From Cloeon dipterum (lineage: Eukaryota; Arthropoda; Insecta; Ephemeroptera; Baetidae), in the NCBI RefSeq assembly GCF_949628265.1, contig NC_088790.1, positions 18,418,545-18,482,544 of the forward strand: 64,000 nt of DNA. Reading direction: 5' to 3'. A program made the position numbers and the translations under genes. The stretch's first letter is position 1. Each line of letters begins with the position of its first letter. Positions 46,101 to 59,508 of the stretch are shown piece after piece. Under the pieces are notes generated by a model. The model saw nothing but the letters and a program-made list of their open reading frames with translations. It searched no databases and was not told the origin of the DNA.

Positions 46101-49100
46101 GGAGGAAATTTTCCGCCCCGTGTTTTCTATTGATCCACCGGCTGCCGGCGGATGATTAATTAGACGTACTGGACGTGTATCACGAGTGCTAGCCAGGCTT
46201 GATTTATGGTCGGAAAGTGGAGAAACTGCGGCTTGGCTGACTCTTGCGCTTCCGAGCCTTTGTTTCTGAATTTTCCAACGTTTCGCGGCGTAATTGACGC
46301 AATTCAAGTTTAGGTGCGCTCAGCGGCGTTCTAGACTCGAGTTTGTTTTCTTCTCTGCAAAACACTGAGCCCGACTAAGCGGTTTTCGGTGCTTATGCAA
46401 CGCGCCAGACGCGCCTCCCAAACGGGCTGCCTAATTTTACCCCTAAGGTTGTGGAATTCTCACGGGCTCATTTATACCGTCGATCTCAGTTCTCTAAACG
46501 GACTATTCTTGAAACTTACTCCAATATTTATGATTTAAGACCTTTATTTACCCTGCTAAAATTTGTCAAAGGTAATAAAAAAGCTACCACATTGTATTTT
46601 AACGGCATGGATAATCAGGAAAAATCTGTAATGAATTCCGCTACTTGCTACCAGAATTTTTTTCTACCTTTTAAATCAATTTGATGGCTGGAATCAAAAT
46701 AGTTTGAAAGCGAGAACAAAGGGAAATAAAATAAATGAAATAATAATAGTACAATTTGACTGACCAGTTCAACAGCCGTGAACTCTTATAGTAATTACAT
46801 GTCTGGGTAAAGTCTTTGCAAGAACAAAATAAAGTTTACATTTACAATTGCAATATAGTTCATTTGGTTTTATAAATCATTTTTTAAATTGCTGCAGTAT
46901 TTTTTTCAGATTTTAACTCCACAAAATACTTGCATGCTTCTAAAAAAACTGAATCAATTTGCATCTATACCCAATCTCATTTTTAAATTTTATATACACT
47001 TCGGTTAGAATTATCTCAAATGATTTGATTTATTTCGCTATTAACGTTGAACTATTACTTAATGGATAAAACTGAAATGAAGGCATTCTTGTGAAAACAT
47101 GCATAATTTTAATCGATGTGGATTGAGATAAAAGCAGAACATGTAGTTAAATAACATGATTAGTTTTATTTGACTTCAAAAAACACCATATGGTTGAAAA
47201 TGTACGCTCGAAATGATAAATGTTTACTAAATCCTAAATACGCAGGTTGCCCATCAAGCTGGATTCCAAAAATAAATATTTACTCCGATGCTCGTGGTAA
47301 TAATGTACACTAAAACTAAACGAAAATTGAATTTGTATGTTTTCCATCGTTGGTAAAAACATTTCTCTTTTTCCTTTACAAGTGATTGCAAATTTCTAAC
47401 TAGTGCAATAAATAATAAATTAGATCACTACGTATCAGGTTCAAGTCGACACGGTTTAAGCCGAAAAATCAATTTGGCACGGACTTATTACCAGGGTTTC
47501 ACACTTGAAAAACCACAAACCGATGTGCTGTCGAACCAACAGCTACGAATTCACAAAGTTTTGCGGGCGAACTGCTTCTCGGCAGTCTGCACACACAAGC
47601 CACACGCACACACGCGGGTGTGTGTATGTGTTTTGGCAAAAGATTAAAAAGCCACACAGCAGGTGGAGCGTTCTCGCTTGGGAAAATAATCGAATTTAGC
47701 CGCGCGTTGATTGTTCAAAAGGTGTCAAACGCAGGCCCCGAGCGAGTGAGCGGCGTCGGCGGCGCGCGAAATAAACACGGCGGCAAATAGCGAGCGCATC
47801 GGCAAACATGCACGCGCGCACGTCGGTTTGATCCGGCAGCGAGCCGGCCAGCATCCGTAATTGGGACCAATTGAATTAGCAAACGCCCTGCCACATAGCT
47901 ACACCGCCGCTCGACTGAATAAACAAATTCTAGCGCGATACAAGTGCCAGAATCCCCAACGCTTCTCTCGTGGGGCTTTTTCAAAGATGGCGTTTTTAGC
48001 GTTTCTGCATGGTAGAATGTTTGAATAGTTTCAACAGATCAAGTTCAATATTTGATCTTTCTTTGAATAGCAGAGAGAAACATAAATAAAGATCTCTATA
48101 ATTAATTTCAGTTTAATTTAATGTATACACACTATAATATATTTTACCAACAAAGATTCTTGAACGAAAGATTTTGCTGGTTGAAATCCTTTTTTTCTAA
48201 AAAGCTTTGGAAAGCAACAAATTATTTTCTTTGTTTCTTAAAATAGAAAAATTTGACAGAGATGATTTCAGAACGGATATGATGATAGTTTAAAATCATA
48301 TTTACATGCATTTTGGAGGTTTTAGTACCCAATTTGTTTTCAAAGATATGTCGTACGAAAAGAATGAAACTGAAAGATTTTTAAGTTAATTACTTTGATT
48401 ACTATCATGAGGATGTATAATTGTTTAAAGGAGATGGATTGCGTTAAGAACTTTGTAGCAAATAAAACATGAGATGGCTAAATTAAGTTAGTATTCCAAT
48501 TTTACCCTTTCGCACAGGAGGTTTTATGGGATGTTGACTTGACCGTTAAGAATAAAAACTTGTCAATAATTGTTAAATTAATTTGTTTTCCCATCTTTAG
48601 AAAATAATTTGAATTCAGATCGGAATCATAAAAGCCATCGTTTCTCTAAGTGCCAAATTTCTCAAGAAGGCAATATGTAGCTTCAAAATGAACAAATTGA
48701 ATAATGGTTTAAAAGCGGCACCTCAAAATCAATTGATTACACTAATAATTGTAAAGTATTTTGTTGACCAATCATACACCTTGTCGACTTGATTTAACTT
48801 TGATTAAACCTTAAAAAGTTGAACTGTGGTAAAATTTGTAAAACAATTAAAGTTTTAAAATAAACGTCTATAGTTATTTCTAATATGATGTTAAAACAAT
48901 CAGAGTTAGATCCACTTAAAAATCAGTAAATGTCAAATGGATGTTACAATTCTGTATAATTGTTACGTTGTACATATTTCAAGCATTTTTCCAGTTGAAA
49001 AGTATTTATCAGTTTGAATAAGGAGTTTGACATAGAAAAAAATATTCTTGTCAATGAGAGGCTACGGTATTTTTTGGAGGTCCAAATCCTACAAATATTT

Positions 49101-50426
49101 ATTTGCAAACTCAAAATTTTTAATGATGGGTTAATGACCCGTATTTAGTGACAACTTCTTGTCAAAATATTTTAATCTGAATAGGTTACACCCTAGCCAT
49201 ATGAAGAAGGCTTAAACCACAAAATCCATTCCTGCGTGCATGCCTTTATAACATCTATATATACTAAATTTCATTTGGCGCATAATCCAGGCGCGTGGGT
49301 AGGTCAAACAAAAAGGGCCGAAAGCCAGCGTCCATCAGCACATTGGTGAAAACTAAGCAATTTGCGGGCAAAACGCCTGTTTGCTCTCGCCGGTCGTGGG
49401 CATGCAATTCTGATATTATCCACAGATCGCATCAGCAGAGCAAACAAACACAAGCAAGTCGATGCTGAAAAACACACATTCTCTTGCTCTCTCGTCGAGC
49501 GGGCAAAGAGCGTAAACCTCGGCAGCAGGCCGTCTGCATTAAGTGCACTAATAATTATAATGCCCCGTGTAGAGAGAGGGAAGACAAGCGGAAAGAGCAC
49601 CCTTTCCATGCAGGGTTGTGAAAAAACTGGAACTCAAAATAGAAAATTTAAACGGAGCGGTCACTAGACTGAATTTTAAGTTAATGTTGAAATATTAAGT
49701 TATAAGTTTTTGCAATTAATTTTTACTTTAGTGAAAAAGGATCTGTTTTTAGATATATGTATCTCATCATTTCGACGAAAGACTACTATGGAAAGAAAAT
49801 ATTTTGAGAAACCAAAAATCTTGATTTGATTAAACTGTCCATATTTTGATATGGGGTAAAATTTGGTTTGCGAATTTTCATTAAGGGTCCTATAAATGTA
49901 AAGACTTTGCTATCCTTTGCTCTCCTGGTCCAGAATATTGTTACTATTAGCTGTATTCTTGGGAGGATTTGACTCGATTATAAAATCCTGCTGAAAAAAA
50001 TGAAAGTATGTCTATTTAACTTTAGGAAATGAATTACTGCTATAGAAATAAAAGAACCTCTTTAAAATTTAAACCCCGATTGCTGCTGTTTATCAAATCT
50101 TGTTTGCTAACAATTAATAAGTGTGTGTGGGTGTGTGACATAAAGACATGTAATTAACATGATGTATTAAATAGTTTAGTTTTGGCACTTTTCATTTTCT
50201 GTATACAATGAATATTTTTATTATTGATACGGTGAAAATGAAAAAGCATTAGAAAGGAAGACAGCAGAAATACAACTAAAAACATTGGAATCTACTCAGA
50301 TGGTTTCTCCCTCGACTTAGCTCTCAATATTCCCTGACCGAATGTCTTGCAAACTAGTGGTATTTTTTCTCGCTGGAGCTGACAGAGCAAAGCGTCAACT
50401 TATTGGCTCACTTTAACACGAAACGG

Positions 50427-50447
50427 CCTGTTTTTCACATCCCCGGC
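50427..50447 (+). repeat. Shared 21-bp word, copy 1
   Basis: CCTGTTTT, one variable base, then CACATCCCCGGC. Here the variable base is T. The second copy is at 63750-63770. Confidence 0.7.
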
Positions 50448-52320
50448 GGTGCTAACGAACCAACTGACCCCTGAGTGGTTGCTCCGAGTCTTGCATGTGT
50501 ACCAGAGTGAGCCTGCGAGCCGCTTGCCGCCGCCGCACTCACCAAGATAAAACGTATTGATTTTCGCGTTGCTGACTTTGGAGAGCGGGCATATCGCGCG
50601 CCAAGAGTGCCTTCGCTAGCCTACTCCTGCTATTCCCGCCGTGGACCTTTTCAATAACTCGAGCCAACACCGACCGCAAACACACGACCGCACCAGCAAT
50701 TTTTCCTTTGCTCCGCACACCTTTCGTCCGTCGGGCTTTTTTCCCAGACTGAAATTTGCTCTCGTGGGCACAAACTGCCCTTCACTTCGCCGCTGTTTTG
50801 TTGCTGCTGCCGCCGGAATTTGTTTGCTCTAGAGCCGATATTTGAGCAAGCCCTCAAAGTATGTGATTCGTATGGGTCATCATTTTTGGATTTTATTATT
50901 AAAAAAACTTATTTTTGTTTGAAATGAAAAAGCTATATGTATTTTACTGTGCCAAATCCTTTTTTCTTTCAATCTTTTTTATTTTATTTAAAATCCGTGA
51001 TGGACTTACAGAAAAAAACCCGGAGCGTGTCGAAAATTCAACGTTAAAATTGCATGAATCCAACTTAAATTGAAAAGGATTAACTTAAAAATGAAAATAA
51101 TTAGATTAAATGAAGAAAAAATCAAATTAAAAATCGTAGCTTAATTAGGAGTCAGTCAAAACCGCATATAGAGTGACAAGACCACGAATTCCAAAAATTT
51201 CCGTGCTTGTTTAACGCCCTGGACTATGGAAAATCAGATCGGCGCAGAAAAGGAGGATCGGACATGGCTTTCGTGCATTTTCTGGGCGTGCCAACCATAA
51301 TTCACGGCACCCTATCGTGCATCTAGTCGAAAACACGTCGTCGCGAGCAATAATAATTATCTCTACTATAGTATACCGTGAGTCGAGCATGAACTTGAAG
51401 GGCATTATTTTTTCCGCGCCGAGCTCATCGCTCTCTTTACAATGAAAGAGCGAACCAACCAACGGCTGAGTTGGGATTAAAAATAAACTGGGCCATGTGA
51501 TCGAGTGGCTACCAGCATCAAATTCACTTTTATATCACACACACGCGCGCTGGAATAATGAGCCAGACCCTATTTTTTCTGTGGCCAGGCCCGCGTGTAA
51601 TGATTCCCTAATTAATTTTCCGCCCTCCCCAAGAGCTGCCGCTCCTCCCCGGCGCAAAAGATGTGATGATTTATAGCGAGCGGGTCTGCGAGCGGTATTT
51701 ATTATTGTTGCCACGAGCACTCCAAGCAATATAACGAGCAGAATGCTTCAATTGTTCCTGGATTTCGGAGTATTATGTGTCTCAAAAGGAGGAAAATCGT
51801 TTCTCAAATGAGACGGTGACGCATCTGCTCTTTGGGGAGCCAGCCGAAAATTGTGAAATTGAGATAAATCCTCCTTTTTAATAGAATGTTCAAAAGGGAG
51901 AAAATTGTCAATTTCCAACGGTTTAATGAGGGAAATTGAATATTTAGCTCCAAAGACGAATGTATTTTTTGATTGAACCGAATGTAAAATGATGAAACAC
52001 GTTTCTTTAAATGCATTTCTTTTCTAGCTAAACACTTTCTTTTGTACATACCCCACTAGGAACAATTTTTAAGTAATCGTGATTCCAATATATCTCAAAA
52101 GCAAATTTCAAAATTCAAATTTTCCAACTGTGCTCCAATAAAAACTGTTAAGCGAATTATTTGATTTATTAAATAAAGTTCTTCTTGATTTCTATGGAGT
52201 TAGTAAAACTTATTTAAATGCGTGAGTTCTGGTAACAACGTAGTAAATAAGCGTTGCAGGCTGTTAAAAAGAAGTACTGCCAATCACTTTTCTAGCTTTT
52301 TCTAGTCCTCGATTCCGTGT

Positions 52321-52341
52321 GAGAGAGAGAGAGAGAGAGAG
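52321..52341. repeat. GA dinucleotide repeat
   Basis: Ten GA units. Besides being a microsatellite, it is a possible binding site for GAGA factor-type proteins, at the edge of a GC island. Confidence 0.9.
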
Positions 52342-55300
52342 CCCTTTAAAAACAAAAGAAATGAATTTCCTGCCAGCTAATCAATCGGATCCTATTTTCC
52401 ACGTCGGCGAACAAATGCACTCTCTTTGAAGTTGCAGCGACAGACAATAAAAATGAGAGGCTGTGAAAAGCACCGTAAATTCATTCAAAGCCGCGTGGAA
52501 ATTTCAATGGCACCTGTTTTTTATGTGTGTGCATTCGGAGCCATCACGAGAGAACAAACCAGCCTTTATTACCTTTTGGCAAGAAAACGGTGGCTTGGCT
52601 TCAAAGACGACGACGAGCAGTTTGTGTCCCCGGAGCTGAAAGCAGCCAACGGCGTGCAGATAAGAACGAAGAGGGATGGATAATTACGCCGGCAGCAACC
52701 AGGGAGGCGAGCAGGGTCAAATAAAATAAAGGGAACATTAGAGCAGATAGATCAAGGCAAAAAGGGAAGAAGCTGCGCGCGATCTATGCGAACGATTCCT
52801 ACGGCAGTAAACAGCAGGGTGGCGAACTTTATATATGTGCTCGGCTCGGCGGCTTAAGAGTATGCAAGTTTCGATTTCACAGAGCGCTCCACCGGAGGGA
52901 GCTTTGCTTAAAAGGTGCGCACAGACTTCCGAAAAGTTTTACCAGCATAAAATTTTCCTTGAAGATTTATTTACCTGTCTGAATATCCATCTGAGAAGAA
53001 AATTTCTGGTTTTCTCTTCAGTGCAACTCAATCGTGTACATATTTTCTGCGTTTAAAGCGGCAACCTCAGTCTAAACACACAGTTTTCCTGGGTTATAAC
53101 AAGATTGATGCATTTTGGTCTGTATCCTTTCAGGCAGTGGAAAAATTTGTTTAGGGAATACATTTTTTTTAATTTAGAAAAAGTGTTGAAGAAATGCAAA
53201 CGCAAATTTGCTTCAAGCTATTATATTTTAACATTTTCGTTGATACATTTAATAGCCACGATGCTATGCAGCAAACTCAAATTCACAGCCCTAGTAATAA
53301 ACAAGAGAGGGTCGCATATTTCCGGGAAAAGTGGCGGGGGGCGAGAATTGTCACGTGTTGCCCTGGAAATGCAGCAGCTCTGAAATGGATTTTGGCAGCG
53401 CGGGCGCCTTTCCCCCTTGCCCTTTTTTGTTATTTCGTCATTATTCGCCGAGGATTGATCCATTTTGACCCATAAAACACACCACATTCGCACGATGTAT
53501 CTGTGTGTATATGTATGCATGGACGCCGACCACTCGCCGCACACTGGCGTGTTTGTTCTGATCTTTTGGCAGCCAGCGATACATGCAGTAGCACTTTTCT
53601 CTGCACACCAGAGAGGAAACACCAGCAATAATAAACTTATCCGTTGGTTTTCACAAGATACATGTTTTGCTATTTGATTTATTTGCTTTAGCCTATTTTT
53701 TTGCTCTGCTCATTGCTTTTAAATTGAAAAATACGTATTTTGACTGTCAAAACACAAATCCACTCTTTATTTTCCCTAAAAATTTATTGCGACGCGCTAC
53801 GGCTCTAATAAATTTGCACCCTGTTCCCAACGAATATTTTAAGTCTAAAAAAGCTCTCAAAAGAAAATTCATACCGAGCCAAATCTTTATTTAATATTCA
53901 AGAAATTTTTACGACAAAGGGTGCTTTATCGAAGGAAGACGAGTGCTGGTTCAATAAAATTTTAATATTCCGAGGAGCCTAGCGAAAACGACGTGCATAT
54001 TTGGAGTGTGTCGATAGGGGTAGTTTAGCAGGCATTCACACAACCCTTGGGGCGGACGTGATACAATAAAAGTTTGCTGCAAACTCGATTTGCATACAAA
54101 AGGGGCACGCATTAGAAATAATTTATCAGATGGCGGGCAAGGCGCCTCTTTGTGAATTTGTCGCGCGGGTCGGGTGCAAGCAAGCGTGCTGGCCAGCCGG
54201 ACACAGATATATATATTGCCTAACAACGAGCTCAGTCAGATTTTCTTCCCCCGAGATGATCCGAGCCGCTGATAGTGTAATGCGCGCCAGCCACCGGGGT
54301 TGGATGCACTTTTCACCCCTGCCCTAGACGATCAAACAGACAGGAAGAACAAGGTTGAAAGGAGGCATCACGACATGCTCGTCCTTTTCAGAACTGTCGT
54401 GTGTACCGGCAAAGCTTTAATTGTATGGAAAACCTACTGTTAAACAACCCTTAAAGTCTATATGAAAATATATTGCTCAAGGATAATTCAACCTGCACTT
54501 AAAGATGCTGCGCATAACCAAGCTTCCCAACATGCAATTAAAATTTTCATGGCATTAGTATATAGTGCCTCTGGGAAAATTGTTAAGAAGTTAGCAATTT
54601 CATCTGCAAGGTAGTGACTTTTCCACGAGGAAAGGCGAGGCCTCTGTTTAGAATAAAAATGTTTTAAAGTTATGGATGATCGGTTTTACCATGCACTAAA
54701 TGTGTATAGATACACTTTGAAACGCTTGAAGCCATTTCAAATCAACTGAATCACCTGGAAAACTTTCTGAACAATAGAAAAAATTTGTAAGCGTTTGAAA
54801 AAATTAATGATATTTAGGTTTTTGGTACGTTTATTGATTCCGATTTTTTTCAATTTTATATCTAAGATCATTTGGGATTGGATAATTAATACAAGATTCC
54901 TTCGCTTCATTGCGCACATAAAATAGATGGTAAAAAATGTGATACACAGAAAAACGAGCATCTCTTTTACTTTTTACATTTTATCTGGAGAGAGATTCAT
55001 TTTAAGAAACAGGTTTCATTTGCGATGATTTCTATATTAAAAATCGTAGTAAACAATACAAATTTTTAATGAAATTAAAAAAAAAATGATTTTTCTTTGA
55101 ACTATTCAGTAAATTATTCATAATGAAATGATTAATGCTTCAACAATTCCTATTGTTTGAGAAAGTCTGATAAAAATTAAACTAAAGCAAGATTTTATAA
55201 GCAAAAATTTGCAATTCTAACAGCTTGTTTAAAATGTATTCAGTTTAAAAACAAAATGGGCTCATGAAGATGAATATTCTTCCGGTTCTTGAGCAGCATA

Positions 55301-58300
55301 AAGTGAGAAAAAAATAAAAGAAAGGAGCAAAGAGATGACCGAGAGACGAGCCTGTATATGCTTCTGCTGCTTCTGTTGTGTAATATTATTGATCAAACTG
55401 CTGGTGCTGTGATGTGAATAGGTCTCTCTCTGCTCATGTGTAGGGGTGCACTCTCTTTCTCGTCAGTAGCAATATTATCGTGTGTAAGGCTTCACTCTTA
55501 TTTCGCCGGCCTTCTGCTTTTCTGCGCGCTCTCTCTCAGGAACGCAAATATACACACACACATACAGCAGTATGTCAGACTGAAGAGGAACACGCAAAAG
55601 GTGCACACACGTGGAGTCAGAGAGCAAGGAGGAGAGACGAGCTGAATGAAGAGTTTCTGACTCTTTGTGTGTATGTATCTGGAAAACGGCTAGGGGAAAA
55701 CAAATTATTGGTTTCTGATTGACTGGCGTTGCGAAGGGGTGGTCGATATCGATGGTGAAAGGTGTGCAAATAAAAGCGACGCACAGATATCGAACTTGAA
55801 TATATCTCGAGCCCGGCCGGAAATGGACAAAGGCACTTGGGCCAGTGCCGAAGAAACCGAGAACAAACGCGATTTCCGCCGTGGACCCTTGCTAAAGTTT
55901 AAAAAGTTTTTCCTCGTTGTGGACGGATGTGGGCGGATGTTTAGAGGTCGATCTTTTTAGCGATTAGTTGATCTTATTTTCCGTAAGTTTGTTTAAATCC
56001 AATTTGCTGTAGAGGAAACTTTTCCCAAGGTAGCTTACTTTGAATCGGCTTTAAGAAAATGGCAGTTGAGAGGAAAAACAAATTCAAACTTCACTCTTGC
56101 TGTAGCATAAAAACGCCGGCTTATTTAGCCAATGAAATGCTAGGATATTATGAATGTTTTCATCAGCATTTCAAATGGGACACGTGAAAAGAGATGAGAT
56201 TGATAAAAGCAATAATTGTAGCTGTCGAACTCTCAAAAGAAGGTGCATTGCATTGAAACCACTAATCACATTAAAGAGCTGATCGTTTTGAGGTATCACG
56301 TATTACGGTTCAGGGGATGTCAATTGAAAATTGCTTATTGTATAAGAGTAATCATCCATAGCCAGGCAATATGCCGTTGTTGAGTATTTTGAAATGAAGT
56401 ACGGCTGACACCCATCTCAATGAATTCCAAAACAGCACCTTCTAAGTTTCCACTGGGCGGAAAGAGAGGCTCGACACGACTGCTGGAGAGGCTAGTTAAG
56501 CCCAAAGAGATCGTAAAATTAAGTCCTCTCTACTCGACGGGCTACACCCGTTGCAAAGCGGGCGCACAAAAAATCCTTTCAAGCTTCGAATCCAACTGGC
56601 GAGAGAAGCAGCGCACGAATTATTTTGAAAAGAGAGCAAACACACCTTTGCTCTGACTCGCGCGCTCTACATTCGAGCTGTGCTACAAAATCTCGTATGC
56701 ATTTAGTCGATCCAATTAATTAAACACCTGGACTAGCAGTGCCAACGCGACAGCGTAAAAACGCTCCCCTTTTTCCATCTTGCTTTTATGCATGGTTCGC
56801 GGCGCTGCTTCCTATTTACGCATGCAAGGCGAGACCTTCTGCCCTGCTGGCCGAGCTATTCGTCTGTGTCTAGCCAAGTCTCGAATAACAGCGTAAAATC
56901 GTCTGTGCTGAAAAATTTATTTATAGGGGAAGTTGAGTTTTACGGAAACATAGAGGATAAATGTCAATTTTTGAAAAAATCTAAACAAAATTAAGCGTAT
57001 TTTACTCAACGGCGCAGATTAATAATTTAAATTAATTAAAATATTTTTAACCACATTTGTTGATCATTGTTTAATGCTCCAAACAGACAGTTTTACGTCT
57101 TTCTAAATATTGCTTTGATACATCATTGCTAATTATTGAGCATACTTTTCAGTTACAGAAAAAATCTTTCCTCTAATTAAATTTTAACATGCATTCAAAT
57201 TTCCACTGAAGATTGATTGATCTTTTTTTGTAAGATTATTAGATTACCGTATTTAAATTTACAATCAAATATAAATAGTGTTGTGTCGCACACACTTCTT
57301 TTCCAAGATGCGCAAACTTACACTTTGAGAATGATCTCTCTGCGGCCCGCACCTCAGTTGGTCTCGGCTGCAAGCCATTTAGAGCTGCGTGTGGATTTAC
57401 GACGTGAGCTTTGCGCAGTGGAAAAGCAGGGCGTCACTTTTCATCCCGCGAGATGTGCATGCCAGGGCAACATTTGATCAAAAGCTCGCATATTTTTTTG
57501 CAGCCGTCGCCGCACGCGCGTTAATTCGAACTCCAATTGCGGCTTGATGAACGCAGGATAAATCTTTCGCGACTCATTTGCCACTTCACTTTCAGAGAAG
57601 CGACGAAAATATTCGGCTAATTTACAGTCTGGCGGACTGCGTGTCAAAGTGGCTGCTGAAAAATTGGCTCTCGTTAGTGTATGAGGCAGCCGCCATCAGC
57701 ACCCAACGCAGCTTTGATATCACACGCGCGCTTCAAAAAACTGCTGCTCAGCCATTGAGGGTTTTCAGTCTGCTGGCTACATTCGATTTTCGTTTCAAAG
57801 GCCAGCTGCTGCAAATTCTGTGATTTGTAAAGTACTGGAACACATTTTTCGTAATTAATTGCAAGCTCATTCAAACGGAGCCAAATAATTGATGGGTTCT
57901 TTCCAAGCTTCAAAGAATTGTGCACTTCGTCCTAGTTAATAACCCTTTTTGATGCGGACGAAACATAAAAGACTAATTCTGTGTTTCGTGTAAAGTGCGT
58001 ACTTTCAAGTGCGACTCTTCACTCCGTAAAAAAAGGACGCAGGAATCAAATTGCTGTTCCAAGAAGCTAATTGAATTTAGTTGTATTAAAAAAGGCACAC
58101 TGCAGCATTCTAGCAAAAAATTGTACTTTTGAAATTATGGTTTAATCTTTTTTACCAATTTTCCTATAGACGTGAACTGAAATAAATCGTATTTTTCATA
58201 GTTATTTAACCAAATAAAAGAAATGAAAAATATTAGCTATGTAATTCTGATCGTCTTAAAATTTCATGAATGGTTTAGGAAAAAATCATAAAATTAAAAT

Positions 58301-58306
58301 TATAAC

Positions 58307-58323
58307 TAATTAATTAATTAATT
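58307..58323. repeat. TAAT tetranucleotide repeat
   Basis: About four TAAT units (taattaattaattaatt). It is a simple repeat that also presents overlapping homeodomain cores. Confidence 0.85.
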
Positions 58324-59001
58324 GTTCAGATATGCAAATATGTATACTGGACGCAAAATATCTTACGACAGACTTATATCGTATGAAAGACATTTTTGTT
58401 CAAAATTCCTATATTTATATTTATTATACGGCGATGGGTTTCATAGCGTGAATGGGACGGCAGCTTCAAAGGTCTAAGCTTCTTTTCGTCCCTGTAATCT
58501 CTTAAAAAGTGTTATTAGGTCTCAGCAAAAATTCGCTAGTGGGTAGCGTGAGCCTCCTTCACCATTGAAAATCGACGTGGAGAGAGGCGGATTAAAGAAA
58601 ATGTTAAATTTTACCCTCTCAAGGCAGTAAAAAGAGCTCTTTCGTATTTATCCAGAGCCGATCGGGCATTTCGCAGGTCGAGAGTCACTCAGCAAAAGCA
58701 CCGATTAATGCTTTTTGACGGCAAAAAAGCGGCAGCCGCAGCACATTTGCACGCAACGACACTTGTCGCTGATCTCGGTGAAAAGACCAAATTCTGAAAG
58801 GCCTCTGCACTTGACGCACTCGAAAATCAGATATCATCCTCACTCTCGGCCGCTCTTTTTTGGCCACAGCAAGCATTTTGCTGCGCGCATCAGATAGAAA
58901 TAAGAGCGGCGCTAATTTGCGGGTAAAGTCTTTTCCCACTCTGCGCGCGCCCTTAATCTGCCCTTTATTTCTGCGCTCTGCGTCTACGAAGGCGGAGAGT
59001 G

Positions 59002-59148
59002 TATAAAACGCTTCCCTTGTTGTTCCAAAATCCAACCTGACTGCCGGCTGACTGACTGGCAACAGCATACAGCACCCGCGGAAATGCTTTTAAACTTGCA
59101 CTACGAGCTGTTGAGGAGCTCAAGCCGCTTCCAGACTGTATGCGTCGA
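59002..59148 (+). promoter_or_regulatory. Candidate intronic promoter with TATA box
   Basis: TATAAAAC at 59002-59009 lies in a GC island of the ephrin intron. About 80 bp downstream an ATG (59084) opens a 21-codon frame that reaches a good donor (GA|GTGAGT, exon end 59148) in phase 2, the same phase as the ephrin exon 1 donor. It could be an alternative first exon, but the encoded peptide lacks the YWN motif and a clear signal peptide. Confidence 0.25.
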
Positions 59149-59486
59149 GTGAGTTTAAAAGCGGAGTTTAGGGGATCCGCCCGAGTGCAAATCCTTGGCT
59201 GCCGACTTTCGATTTCAGCGAGCGAAAATATACATGTGTGCGCCTAAAAGAAAAGCACCAACGATGCCATCAAAGGAAAGTGGATTTGGCAGAGATTTTA
59301 GTGCGTGTGTTCGCAAAGGAATCTGGAAAGCGTAATGCATACCATTTACTTCATATACTCTTTCTTTTGCCTCCTTTTGAACGTTTGATGAACATGTCAT
59401 TGCTCCTGCTTAACAATCAATCATGATGCTGTCTTATATGCTCATGAACTTATTTACTCACATAAGGGAGGATGACATAATTATAT

Positions 59487-59508
59487 GTGATATATTGGTG
59501 ATATATTG
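59487..59508 (+). repeat. Two tandem 11-bp copies of GTGATATATTG
   Basis: Exact head-to-tail duplication of 11 bp in AT-rich DNA. Confidence 0.8.

Noticed and set aside
45781-46307. Open frames of 99-165 codons in the ephrin intron
   Set aside because: They are low-complexity products of a GC island with mutually overlapping frames.
47430-47470. ggttcaagtcgac, resembling a tRNA T-arm
   Set aside because: No matching acceptor stem, D-arm or anticodon arm is present around it.
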